DNA from: QHCA01 sp003244095
GTDB lineage: Bacteria; Actinomycetota; Actinomycetes; Mycobacteriales; QHCA01
Direction of reading: 5' to 3'
Assembly (NCBI GenBank): GCA_038329965.1
Contig: JBBQNN010000034.1
Coordinates: 1 to 38,834 of the forward strand
Length of the DNA stretch: 38,834 nucleotides
A program made the translations under genes and the position numbers. This document shows positions 1-6,754 of the stretch, piece after piece. Position 1 is the first letter of the stretch. Every line of letters starts with the position of its first letter. Below the pieces are notes generated by a model, which saw only the letters and a list, made by a program, of their open reading frames with translations, had not been told where the DNA came from and did not search any database.

Positions 1-13
1 CTCACGCACATCA

Positions 14-421
14 TTACCGGGCCTGCACAACCCCGTCACCCGAGTCGCCCGGCTCCCCGCCCGTCCCGCCCTGCACGAACGATCTGGCCAGATGGTTCCA
101 CCCGCAACCGCGGCAGACCTCCACCACGTAGACCCGGAAGGCGGAGTACTGCCGCTCCATCCGGGACAGCTCCTCGGCCCGCTTGGCCTGTCCCGCCGCC
201 GCCTTGAGCTCGTCGCCGTAGACGTAGTTGACGTGCCACACCGGCTCACGCCGGCACACCGGGCAGGGCGTCTGGGTGCGCTCCCCGTGGTAGGTCGCCG
301 CCCGGACCAGGTAGGGCGTGGCGTCACAGACCTCGGTCGCGCTGACCCGGCCGGCGTAGAGGTCGGCGAGCAGCGTACGGCGCTGCAGCGCATAGTCGAC
401 GATCGCCCGGCGGGTTCCCAC
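14..421 (-). CDS. DUF5318 family zinc-ribbon-like protein
   Basis: A 135-residue protein that I recognise as the actinobacterial DUF5318 family; its function is unknown. Seen: the N-terminal conserved segment ending YALQRR, a block around YVYGDELK, and two Cys pairs, CPVC (residues 53-56) and CRGC (103-106), which could bind one zinc ion. The frame is open further upstream to 628, but that extension is Ala/Gly-rich and crosses a hairpin and the promoter of the divergent PadR gene. I therefore chose the GTG at 421, directly before the conserved GTRRAIVDYA block. A TACCCT box lies 7 bases before this GTG, so the message may be leaderless. The tail after LARSFVQGG is Gly/Asp-rich and variable. 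The family assignment is from memory of its consensus. Confidence 0.85.
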   Translation of the reverse strand: MGTRRAIVDYALQRRTLLADLYAGRVSATEVCDATPYLVRAATYHGERTQTPCPVCRREPVWHVNYVYGDELKAAAGQAKRAEELSRMERQYSAFRVYVVEVCRGCGWNHLARSFVQGGTGGEPGDSGDGVVQAR

Positions 422-428
422 CCCGGCA

Positions 429-434
429 AGGGTA
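429..434 (-). promoter_or_regulatory. -10 box of a probable leaderless DUF5318 transcript
   Basis: TACCCT on the minus strand (actinobacterial TANNNT type), ending 7 bases before the GTG start at 421. The same arrangement recurs before several other genes in this window. No convincing -35 element is seen. Confidence 0.45.
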
Positions 435-480
435 CCGGGATGCCCCCGAAGATCGAAGCCACCCGGCCCGCCGCCACCCA

Positions 481-536
481 GCAACTTCCCGGAAGACGCC
501 GCTTTGGGGGCGCCCAAAGCAGCAAGTTCCCGGAAG
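481..536. repeat. Hairpin flanked by near-identical TTCCCGGAA repeats
   Basis: A perfect 8-bp stem, GCTTTGGG and CCCAAAGC with loop GGCG, occupies 501-520. It is flanked by gcaacttcccggaag (481-495) and gcaagttcccggaag (522-536), which differ at one base. Each contains TTCC-C-GGAA, itself symmetrical. The element lies in the divergent DUF5318/PadR intergenic region. It could be a regulatory site or a mobile palindrome; its role is unknown. Confidence 0.6.
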
Positions 537-560
537 TCGTGGGGTCGGAGGGCGGGCTGG

Positions 561-589
561 TTGCACGTTTCGAAAGCCGTGTCTATGGT
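561..589 (+). promoter_or_regulatory. Promoter of the PadR gene
   Basis: TTGCAC at 561-566 and TATGGT at 584-589 with exactly 17 bases between them, a good housekeeping-sigma promoter. The predicted transcription start (about 596) falls inside the palindromic operator at 593-615. Confidence 0.7.
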
Positions 590-592
590 GGG

Positions 593-615
593 CGATGTAT
601 CGGGGTGATACATCG
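593..615. promoter_or_regulatory. PadR operator (ATGT...ACAT palindrome)
   Basis: CGATGTAT at 593-600 and ATACATCG at 608-615 form a perfect 8-bp inverted repeat around a 7-base spacer. The outer ATGT...ACAT elements match the known PadR-family operator pattern. The site overlaps the predicted start of transcription and ends 5 bases before the ATG at 621, so binding would block the promoter. This strongly suggests autorepression by the adjacent PadR protein. Confidence 0.75.
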
Positions 616-620
616 GATTG

Positions 621-1229
621 ATGACCACCCCACGACATCGAGATGACGAGGGGGCGGCCGGAGTGCTTCAGTTCGCCATTCTCGGCCTGCTGCACGAGAC
701 CCCGATGCACGGCTACGAGTTGCGAAAGCGGCTCAACAGCCAGCTCGGGATGTTCCGGGCATTCTCCTACGGCTCGCTCTACCCCACCCTGCGCCGCATG
801 CGCGACGCCGGCTGGATCAGCGAGGACGCGCCCGACCCGGCCGTGGAGCCCAAACCGCTGGCGAGCCGGCGCGGCAAGATCGCCTACAAGCTCACCGCTG
901 AGGGCAAGGAGCGGTTCCAGACGCTGCTCGCCGAGGTCCACCCCGATGCCTACGAGGACGAGGGCTTCGGCGTGCACTTCGCCTTCTTCGCGCAGACCGA
1001 CGCCTCGGTGCGGATGCGCATCCTGGAGGGCCGCCGCCGCCGGGTCGAGGAGCGCCGCGAGGGCCTGCGCTCCGCCCTGTCCCGTACCCGCGAGCGGCTC
1101 GACAACTACACCCTCGAACTCCAGCGCCACGGCCTGGACTCGGTGGACCGCGAGGTCCGCTGGCTCAACGAACTCATCGCCAACGAGCGGGCCGGCACAC
1201 CCCCGACCGTCACTCATCCCGAGCAGTAG
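621..1229 (+). CDS. PadR family transcriptional repressor
   Basis: A 202-residue PadR-type regulator. The N-terminal winged helix (about residues 14-95) shows the family pattern FAILGLLHETPMHGYELRKR followed by GSLYPTLRRM. The C-terminal half is a Vir_act_alpha_C-like helical dimerisation region with RRRRVEERREGL and a final WLNELIANE. It acts as a cytoplasmic DNA-binding dimer; the effector is unknown. ATG 621 is preferred; a TTG at 618 is also in frame. A good promoter and a perfect ATGT/ACAT palindrome lie immediately upstream. The inositol-phosphate synthase gene follows after 28 bases, so both may share the promoter and PadR control. PadR next to ino1 is an arrangement I recall from other actinobacteria. 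Confidence 0.93.
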   Translation: MTTPRHRDDEGAAGVLQFAILGLLHETPMHGYELRKRLNSQLGMFRAFSYGSLYPTLRRMRDAGWISEDAPDPAVEPKPLASRRGKIAYKLTAEGKERFQTLLAEVHPDAYEDEGFGVHFAFFAQTDASVRMRILEGRRRRVEERREGLRSALSRTRERLDNYTLELQRHGLDSVDREVRWLNELIANERAGTPPTVTHPEQ

Positions 1230-1257
1230 ACAAACACACAGAAGGAGGGCCCCACTG

Positions 1258-2364
1258 ATGGGTTCCGTACGCGTAGCCATAGTCGGCGTCGGCAACTGTG
1301 CCGCCTCGCTGGTGCAGGGCGTGGAGTACTACCGCGATGCCGATCCCCAGGCGCGGGTGCCCGGCCTCATGCACGTGCGGTTCGGCCCGTACCACGTCAG
1401 CGACATCGAGTTCGTCGCCGCGTTCGACGTCGACGCCAAGAAGGTCGGCCGCGACCTGTCCGAGGCGATCGTGGCGAGCGAGAACAACACGATCAAGATC
1501 ACCGACGTGCCGCCGCTCAACATCACGGTGCAGCGCGGGCACACCCTCGACGGGCTCGGCAAGTACTACCGCACCATGGTCGAGGAGAGCGACGACGCAC
1601 CGGTCGACGTCGTGGCAGCGCTGCGCCAGGCCCGGGTCGACGTACTCGTCTGCTACCTGCCCGTCGGGTCCGAGGACGCCGCGAAGTTCTACGCCCAGTG
1701 CGCCATCGACGCGCAGGTAGCGTTCGTCAACGCGCTGCCGGTGTTCATCGCCGGTACGAAGGAATGGGCGGACAAGTTCACCGCGGCCGGTGTGCCGATC
1801 ATCGGCGACGACATCAAGTCGCAGGTCGGCGCCACGATCACGCACCGCGTGCTGGCCCGGCTGTTCGAGGACCGCGGCGTGCAGCTCGACCGCACCATGC
1901 AGCTCAACGTCGGCGGCAACATGGACTTCATGAACATGCTCGAGCGCGAGCGCCTGGAGTCGAAGAAGATCTCCAAGACCCAGTCGGTGACCTCGCAGGT
2001 GGACCGCGACATGGGCAAGGACAACGTGCACATCGGCCCGTCGGACTACGTGCCGTGGCTCGATGACCGCAAGTGGGCCTACGTCCGGCTCGAGGGCCGC
2101 GCCTTCGGTGACGTGCCGCTGAGCCTGGAGTACAAGCTCGAGGTGTGGGACTCGCCCAACTCCGCCGGCGTGATCATCGACGCCGTTCGGGCCGCCAAGA
2201 TCGCCAAGGACCGCGGGCTCGGCGGGCCGATCCTGTCGGCGGCGTCGTACTTCATGAAGTCCCCGCCGGAGCAGTACAGCGACGACGAGGCCCGCGAGGC
2301 AGTGGAGGCCTTCATCCGCGGCGACGTGGACGGCACCGTCGAGACGGCGGTCCCCACGCCGTAG
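1258..2364 (+). CDS. ino1: Inositol-3-phosphate synthase
   Basis: A 368-residue NAD-dependent synthase that converts glucose 6-phosphate to 1D-myo-inositol 3-phosphate, the first step towards phosphatidylinositol, mycothiol and other inositol compounds in actinobacteria. Seen: Rossmann motif VGVGNCAASLVQG (residues 8-20), the conserved FVNALPVF and GDDIKSQVGAT segments, NVGGNMDF and the SPNSAGV-like C-terminal block (DSPNSAGVIID). The length matches the short actinobacterial form (mycobacterial Ino1 is about 367 residues). The ATG at 1258 has a strong Shine-Dalgarno sequence, GAAGGAGG, 9 bases upstream. It lies directly downstream of padR. A strong hairpin at 2377-2408 probably terminates the transcript. 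Confidence 0.97.
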   Translation: MGSVRVAIVGVGNCAASLVQGVEYYRDADPQARVPGLMHVRFGPYHVSDIEFVAAFDVDAKKVGRDLSEAIVASENNTIKITDVPPLNITVQRGHTLDGLGKYYRTMVEESDDAPVDVVAALRQARVDVLVCYLPVGSEDAAKFYAQCAIDAQVAFVNALPVFIAGTKEWADKFTAAGVPIIGDDIKSQVGATITHRVLARLFEDRGVQLDRTMQLNVGGNMDFMNMLERERLESKKISKTQSVTSQVDRDMGKDNVHIGPSDYVPWLDDRKWAYVRLEGRAFGDVPLSLEYKLEVWDSPNSAGVIIDAVRAAKIAKDRGLGGPILSAASYFMKSPPEQYSDDEAREAVEAFIRGDVDGTVETAVPTP

Positions 2365-2376
2365 CGGGGTGTGCTT

Positions 2377-2408
2377 CGGCGGGTCGCTCCCCGGGGCGTG
2401 ACCCGCCG
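2377..2408. terminator. Bidirectional hairpin between convergent genes
   Basis: CGGCGGGTC (2377-2385) pairs perfectly with GACCCGCCG (2400-2408), and the loop contains a further CCCC/GGGG pairing. It lies between the convergent ino1 (ends 2364) and the minus-strand gene ending at 2442. There is no T-tract, as is common for terminators in high-GC actinobacteria. Confidence 0.65.
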
Positions 2409-2441
2409 GCGAGCTCGGGGTGCCGCCGCGAGCCGGACTCG

Positions 2442-3251
2442 CTAGGCGGTGACCAGGCCGGCGCAGGCGAGCAGGTAGGCGATCATCGGGTCGTAGAGGT
2501 GCGGGCTGACGTTGTCGTCGAGCGGGACGGTGACCAGCACCTTTGCCTCGGCCTCGCCGACGAACAGCGCCGGGTCGTTGCAGTCGGCGTACCCGACCGA
2601 GTCGACCCCCGCCTGCCCGGCCGCACCGGCCCACCCGTGGTCGGCCACCACCAGGTCCGGGGGTGGCTCACCCGCCGCAGCCAGTGCCGCGAGGATCGCC
2701 CGCATCGGCTCGGGTGAGTGGGTGTGGTGCAGGCCGACCTTGCCGGAGAGCACGCCGATCCCGTCGACGTAACGCAGCACGTGGTTGTCGTTGCCGTGCG
2801 GGCCGTGCGCGGGATGCCGCCACCCCTCAGCCGGCGAGAGCAGTGTGACGCCGGCGGCCGCCAGCGCGGAGACGACGGCACCGTGCACCGAACGCAGCCC
2901 GTGCGGGTGCCCGGTGCACACGAGTACCCGCTCCTGCCGCGCCGCGGCGACCCCGATCCGCGCGGCCATGGCCTCGAGCCGGTCGACAGTCAGGTCGGGG
3001 TCGATGGTGTCCTGGCCGGCCCGGTGCTCGGGGTCCGGGTCGACGCCGCAGCGCGCGACCATGACGTCGAAGACGTCCTCGAAGGACCACCGCCCCGCCG
3101 GCGACAGTCCGAACAGGTAGGCCGGCTCGCGCCGCGCCATCCGGCCGAAGTTCTCCAGGTTGTTCTGCCGGGTGGTGGCCACGTTGCCGGCGATTCGCGA
3201 GTCCACCAGATGCTGACGCAGCGCCGCGCGGGTGGGTGGGCTCGTCGTCAT
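2442..3251 (-). CDS. Conserved actinobacterial protein, possible phosphatase
   Basis: A 269-residue soluble protein. I recall close relatives being labelled phosphatase in actinobacterial genomes, usually near ino1 and an MFS gene, but I see no phosphatase motif that I can name with certainty. Visible features: NLENFGRMARREPAYLFGL near the N-terminus, a likely Rossmann-type strand with VLVCTGHPHGLRSVH, the His/Asn-rich HGPHGNDNHVLRYVDG, and VVADHGWAGAAGQAGVDSVGYADCNDP. The conserved H, D, N and C residues would suit a metal or phosphate site. The C-terminal region ends DPMIAYLLACAGLV. I chose ATG 3251 because a TAACCT box sits 7 bases before it (leaderless pattern); an in-frame GTG at 3281 would add only MVSDPANLGV. 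It may share inositol or cell-wall precursor metabolism with its neighbours, by context only. Confidence 0.8.
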   Translation of the reverse strand: MTTSPPTRAALRQHLVDSRIAGNVATTRQNNLENFGRMARREPAYLFGLSPAGRWSFEDVFDVMVARCGVDPDPEHRAGQDTIDPDLTVDRLEAMAARIGVAAARQERVLVCTGHPHGLRSVHGAVVSALAAAGVTLLSPAEGWRHPAHGPHGNDNHVLRYVDGIGVLSGKVGLHHTHSPEPMRAILAALAAAGEPPPDLVVADHGWAGAAGQAGVDSVGYADCNDPALFVGEAEAKVLVTVPLDDNVSPHLYDPMIAYLLACAGLVTA

Positions 3252-3258
3252 CACCCCC

Positions 3259-3264
3259 AGGTTA
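3259..3264 (-). promoter_or_regulatory. -10 box, probable leaderless transcript of the gene starting at 3251
   Basis: TAACCT on the minus strand, 7 bases upstream of the ATG at 3251, matching the TANNNT actinobacterial -10 pattern. No -35 is evident. Confidence 0.45.
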
Positions 3265-3280
3265 GCCGGATCACTCACCA

Positions 3281-3374
3281 ACCGTCAGTTCGCTCCGCTC
3301 CTCGCTTCGCTCGATGCTCACTCACCTACCGTCAGTTCGCTCCGCTCCTCGCTTCGCTCGATGCTCACTCACCT
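3281..3374. repeat. Tandem 47-bp intergenic repeat (two copies)
   Basis: Two identical 47-bp units, 3281-3327 and 3328-3374, begin accgtcagttcgctccgctc and end gatgctcactcacct. The ten bases before the first copy repeat the unit's tail. Related single copies occur at 11445-11487 and, truncated, at 17890-17904. The repeat fills the divergent gap between the gene starting at 3251 and the MFS gene, and its last base begins the MFS -10 box. Confidence 0.85.
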
Positions 3375-3379
3375 AGGCT
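3374..3379 (+). promoter_or_regulatory. -10 box, probable leaderless MFS transcript
   Basis: TAGGCT, 6 bases before the GTG at 3386. The first T is the last base of the second 47-bp repeat unit, so repeat insertion may have shaped this promoter. Confidence 0.5.
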
Positions 3380-3385
3380 TGAGCG

Positions 3386-4708
3386 GTGTCCTTCGCCGGT
3401 GACCTGTCCACCGTGCTGCGGTCCTCCCGATTCCGTCGGCTGTTCGCGGTACGCCTCAGCTCGCAGACCGGTGACGGTGTGTTCCAGCTCGCCCTGGCCT
3501 CCTACGTCCTCTTCTCCCCCGAGCGCCAGGCGACGGCCGGTCGGACCGCGGCTCTCTTCGCGACACTGCTGTTGCCGTACTCTCTCGTAGGCCCCTTCGC
3601 CGGGGTCTTCATCGACCGGTGGCGGCGGCAGCGGATCCTGCTGGTCGCCAACCTGATCCGGGCGGCCATGGTCGTCTGCGTCGCCCTGCTGATCGTGGGC
3701 GGATCGACCGGCAAGGTCTTCTTCGTCGTCACGCTCGCGGTGCTGTCGGTCAACCGGTTCTTCCTTGCGGCGCTGTCGGCCGCATTGCCCCACGTCGTGC
3801 CGTACGAGTTGCTCGTCATGGGCAACTCCCTGACCACGTCCTCGGGCACGCTGGCCGCGGTGGCCGGCGGCGCCATCGGTCTCGGCGTGCGCAGTGTGGC
3901 GGGGCAGGACAACGCGGGCATCGCGATCGTGATGTTCACCGGCGCGACGTTTTATCTGGCCTCCTCGCTGTGCGCCACGTCGATGGACAGCCGCCTCCTG
4001 GGCCCCGATCGCGAGGGTGTCGGGCCGCGCCAGGGCGTACGCGACGTGCTGCGCGACATCACCGCCGGGGCTCGACACGTCTGGGCGCACCGCCGCGCCG
4101 GCCACGCCCTGATCGCGATCACGGCCCATCGCTTCTTCTACGGCATCTCGACGATCTCGACCGTGCTGCTATACCGCAACTACTTCCCCGGAGGAGGTAC
4201 GGACACCCTGGTGAACGGCGACACAGGCCTGGCCGGGCTGGCTGCCGTGCTGCTCGCCTCCGGGATCGGCTACCTCGCGGCGGCCCTGATCACGCCGGTG
4301 GCCACCCGGCGGCTGGGCGAGGAGCGCTGGATCGTCGGGCTGTTCGGGGCGGCGGCGGTGATCGAGATCGTGCTCGGCGTGCCCTACCGCAACCTGGCCT
4401 TCATCGGCGCCGCCTTCTTCCTCGGCATCGTCGCCCAGGGCAGCAAGATCACCGTGGACGCTGTCGTCCAGGAGTCGATCGACGACGCCTACCGCGGTCG
4501 GGTGTTCTCCTTCTACGACATCTTGTTCAACGTGTCGTTCGTGTCGGCGGCGGCATTCGGTGCGCTCACCCTCCCGTCCAGCGGCAAGTCCTACGCCGTC
4601 CTCGTCTTCATCGCCGTCGGCTACGCGGTCACGGCGTCGGTCTATGCCTGGCGTACGGTACGCCTCGCCCAGACCGATCCGGTGCCCGCGGAAGAAGCCC
4701 CGGCATGA
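3386..4708 (+). CDS. Major facilitator superfamily transporter
   Basis: A 440-residue polytopic inner-membrane protein of the MFS, with a size typical of a 12-helix (4 x 3 + 3) transporter. Seen: the helix 1 region LFAVRLSSQTGDGVFQLALA, then the conserved loop 2-3 motif GPFAGVFIDRWRRQRIL, repeated hydrophobic spans through residue 430, and a large central loop around residue 210. The arrangement resembles proton-coupled drug or metabolite exporters of the MFS_3/enterobactin-exporter type; the substrate cannot be read from sequence. The GTG at 3386 follows TAGGCT by 6 bases, so a leaderless message is likely. It is convergent with cca, with 83 bases between the stops. Confidence 0.92.
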   Translation: MSFAGDLSTVLRSSRFRRLFAVRLSSQTGDGVFQLALASYVLFSPERQATAGRTAALFATLLLPYSLVGPFAGVFIDRWRRQRILLVANLIRAAMVVCVALLIVGGSTGKVFFVVTLAVLSVNRFFLAALSAALPHVVPYELLVMGNSLTTSSGTLAAVAGGAIGLGVRSVAGQDNAGIAIVMFTGATFYLASSLCATSMDSRLLGPDREGVGPRQGVRDVLRDITAGARHVWAHRRAGHALIAITAHRFFYGISTISTVLLYRNYFPGGGTDTLVNGDTGLAGLAAVLLASGIGYLAAALITPVATRRLGEERWIVGLFGAAAVIEIVLGVPYRNLAFIGAAFFLGIVAQGSKITVDAVVQESIDDAYRGRVFSFYDILFNVSFVSAAAFGALTLPSSGKSYAVLVFIAVGYAVTASVYAWRTVRLAQTDPVPAEEAPA

Positions 4709-4791
4709 GACGCACGCTGCCCTGATAATGCTGGCCGTTCTGATCGTCTCCCTCGCCGTCCTGGCGATCCGTGAGAGTCGGCGCCCGGCAG

Positions 4792-6225
4792 TCAGTCGAT
4801 GACGCCGTTTTCACGGGCCCAGGCCAGCAGCTCCTCGGTGGCCCGCTCCTGACCCAGCGGTCCGTGCTCCATCCGCAGGGCCAGCAGATGCTTGTGGGCC
4901 GTGCCGACCAGCGGCCCCGGCTCGATACCCAGCAGCGCCATGATCTGCGTACCGTCGAGGTCCGGTCGGATCGCGTCGAGCTCCTCCTTGGCCCGCAACG
5001 CGGCGATCCGCTCCTCCAGGGAGTCGTACGACCGCGACAGCGTCGCCGCCCGTCGCCGGTTGCGGGTCGTGGAGTCGGCGCGGACCAGCTTGTGCAGGCG
5101 GTCCAGCAGATCACCGGCGTCGGTGACATACCGCCGTACGGCGGAGTCGGTCCACTCACCGGAGCCGTACCCGTGGAACCGCAGGTGCAGGTAGACCAGC
5201 TTGGTGACCGGGTCGACCACGTCGCGGGGGAAGCGCAGGGCGGTCAGCCGCTTGCGGGTCAGCTTGGCGCCGACGGCCTCGTGGTGGTGGAAGGAGACGC
5301 CGCCGGCCGGCTCCTTGCGCCGGGTCGCCGGCTTGCCGATGTCGTGCATGAGCGCGGCCAGCCGCAGGATCAGATCGGGCCCTTCGGGCCCCTCCAGCTC
5401 GATCGCCTGGTCGAGCACGGTCAGCGTGTGGGCGTAGACGTCCTTGTGCTGGTGGTGCTCGTCGATCTCCATCCGTAGCGCCGGCAGCTCCGGCAGCACG
5501 ACATCGGCCAGCCCGGTGCGCACCACCAGGTGCAGCCCGAGCCGAGGGTCGCGGCCACAGATCAGCTTGACCAGCTCGTCGCGGACCCGCTCGGCCGAGA
5601 TCCGGCCGATCTCGCCGGCCATCGCCGTCATGGCGTCGACCACGCCGTCGTCGACGGAGAACCCGATCTGGGCCACGAAGCGCGCGGCCCGCATCATCCG
5701 CAGCGGGTCGTCGGCGAAGGACTCCTGCGGGGTCCGCGGCGTGCGCAGCCGGCGGGCCGCGAGGTCGGCCAGGCCGTCGTACGGGTCGACGAACTCGTGT
5801 TCCGGCAGCGACACCGCCATCGCGTTGACGGTGAAGTCGCGCCGGACCAGGTCGTCTTCGAGGCTCTCGCCGTAGGTCACCTCGGGCCTGCGACTCACCC
5901 GGTCGTAGGCGTCGGCACGGTAGGTGGTGATCTCGCAGCGGAACCCCCGGCGCTGCGCACCGACAGTGCCGAAGGCGATCCCGGTGGTCCAGACGGCCTC
6001 GGCCCAGTCCTTGACGAGTACGAGGACCCGCTCAGGGTGGGCATCGGTGGCGAAGTCGAGGTCGTCGCCCAGCCGGCCCAGCAGGGCGTCGCGCACGGAC
6101 CCCCCGACGAGGTGCAGCCGGTGACCCGCGGTCGCGAAACGCCGGCCGAGGTCGTCGGCCACGGGCGACACCCTCAGCAACTCCACGACCGCGTTGCGTT
6201 GAGTCTCGGTGAGGGAATCGGTCAC
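4792..6225 (-). CDS. cca: CCA-adding tRNA nucleotidyltransferase
   Basis: A 477-residue class II nucleotidyltransferase that adds or repairs the 3' CCA end of tRNAs. Both tRNA genes in this window lack an encoded CCA, which agrees with the need for this enzyme. Seen: GGSVRDALLG (41-50), the catalytic DLDFATDA (55-62, metal-binding Asp pair), RRDFTVNAM (128-136), the ADDPLRMMRAARF neck motif (171-183), and a C-terminal HD domain with MHDIGKP (293-299). The domain order fits the actinobacterial PcnA/Cca type. The GTG at 6225 starts MTDSLTETQ; a TAGGCT box lies 8 bases upstream. It is divergent from the Nudix gene with only 50 bases between starts, a pairing conserved in actinobacteria. Confidence 0.96.
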   Translation of the reverse strand: MTDSLTETQRNAVVELLRVSPVADDLGRRFATAGHRLHLVGGSVRDALLGRLGDDLDFATDAHPERVLVLVKDWAEAVWTTGIAFGTVGAQRRGFRCEITTYRADAYDRVSRRPEVTYGESLEDDLVRRDFTVNAMAVSLPEHEFVDPYDGLADLAARRLRTPRTPQESFADDPLRMMRAARFVAQIGFSVDDGVVDAMTAMAGEIGRISAERVRDELVKLICGRDPRLGLHLVVRTGLADVVLPELPALRMEIDEHHQHKDVYAHTLTVLDQAIELEGPEGPDLILRLAALMHDIGKPATRRKEPAGGVSFHHHEAVGAKLTRKRLTALRFPRDVVDPVTKLVYLHLRFHGYGSGEWTDSAVRRYVTDAGDLLDRLHKLVRADSTTRNRRRAATLSRSYDSLEERIAALRAKEELDAIRPDLDGTQIMALLGIEPGPLVGTAHKHLLALRMEHGPLGQERATEELLAWARENGVID

Positions 6226-6233
6226 GACGAACC

Positions 6234-6239
6234 AGCCTA
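6234..6239 (-). promoter_or_regulatory. -10 box of cca
   Basis: TAGGCT on the minus strand, 8 bases upstream of the GTG at 6225. This would give a leaderless or nearly leaderless message. Confidence 0.4.
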
Positions 6240-6263
6240 TCGGGAGCCCGCCACCGGGTTAGC

Positions 6264-6269
6264 TATCGT
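6264..6269 (+). promoter_or_regulatory. -10 box of the Nudix gene
   Basis: TATCGT, 6 bases before the ATG at 6276. With the cca -10 box it forms a tight divergent promoter pair in a 50-base gap. Confidence 0.4.
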
Positions 6270-6275
6270 CGGTTC

Positions 6276-6749
6276 ATGGCCCGCCGTCCCCCCGCCAAGC
6301 GCCGGCGGAGCAGTCTGCAGCGGGTCGAGGAGACCTCGGCGGGCGGCCTGGTGGTCCAGGGCAGCGGCACCGACGCCCGGGGCGCGCTGATCGGGCGGAT
6401 CGACCGGCGCGGGCGGCTGCTCTGGTCGCTGCCCAAGGGCCACATCGAGCCCGGCGAGACCGCCGAGCAGGCCGCCGTACGCGAGGTGGCCGAGGAGACC
6501 GGCATCACCGGGCGGGTCGTCGAGAAGCTGGGCACCATCGACTTCTGGTTCGTCGCCGAGAGCCGCCGGGTGCACAAGACCGTCCACCACTACCTGATGG
6601 TCGCCGAGGCGGGCGAGCTGTCCGACGCCGACGTCGAGGTGGCGGAGGTGGCGTGGTTCCTGCTCAGCGAGATGGGTGACCGGCTGGCCTATGACGACGA
6701 GCGCAAACTCGCCGCCAAGGTGCCGGAGTTGCTCAAGCGGTCGGCCTAG
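6276..6749 (+). CDS. Nudix hydrolase
   Basis: A 157-residue soluble Nudix-fold pyrophosphohydrolase. The Nudix box is complete at residues 55-77: G-x5-E-x7-RE-V-x-EE-x-G-I, reading GHIEPGE ... REVAEETGI. Before it stands LLWSLPKGH, and the C-terminal half has DFWFVAESRRVHKTVHHYL. The N-terminus is basic (RRPPAKRRRR). Close relatives in mycobacteria and Streptomyces lie between cca and murJ, as here. The substrate cannot be assigned; nucleoside polyphosphates or capped RNA are the general family options. Its stop is only 5 bases from the murJ start, so the two are likely co-transcribed. Confidence 0.93.
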   Translation: MARRPPAKRRRSSLQRVEETSAGGLVVQGSGTDARGALIGRIDRRGRLLWSLPKGHIEPGETAEQAAVREVAEETGITGRVVEKLGTIDFWFVAESRRVHKTVHHYLMVAEAGELSDADVEVAEVAWFLLSEMGDRLAYDDERKLAAKVPELLKRSA

Positions 6750-6754
6750 CGGGG

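Noticed and set aside
1210..2634. A 474-codon minus-strand open frame antisense to ino1
   Set aside because: It is His/Val/Asp-rich with no motif, covers a clear ino1 gene and its terminator, and arises from third-position GC bias on the coding strand.
4728..4802. A 24-codon hydrophobic peptide frame, MLAVLIVSLAVLAIRES and onward, between MFS and cca
   Set aside because: It looks like a membrane helix but has no Shine-Dalgarno sequence, overlaps the cca end and lacks any comparison; chance is likely in this gap.
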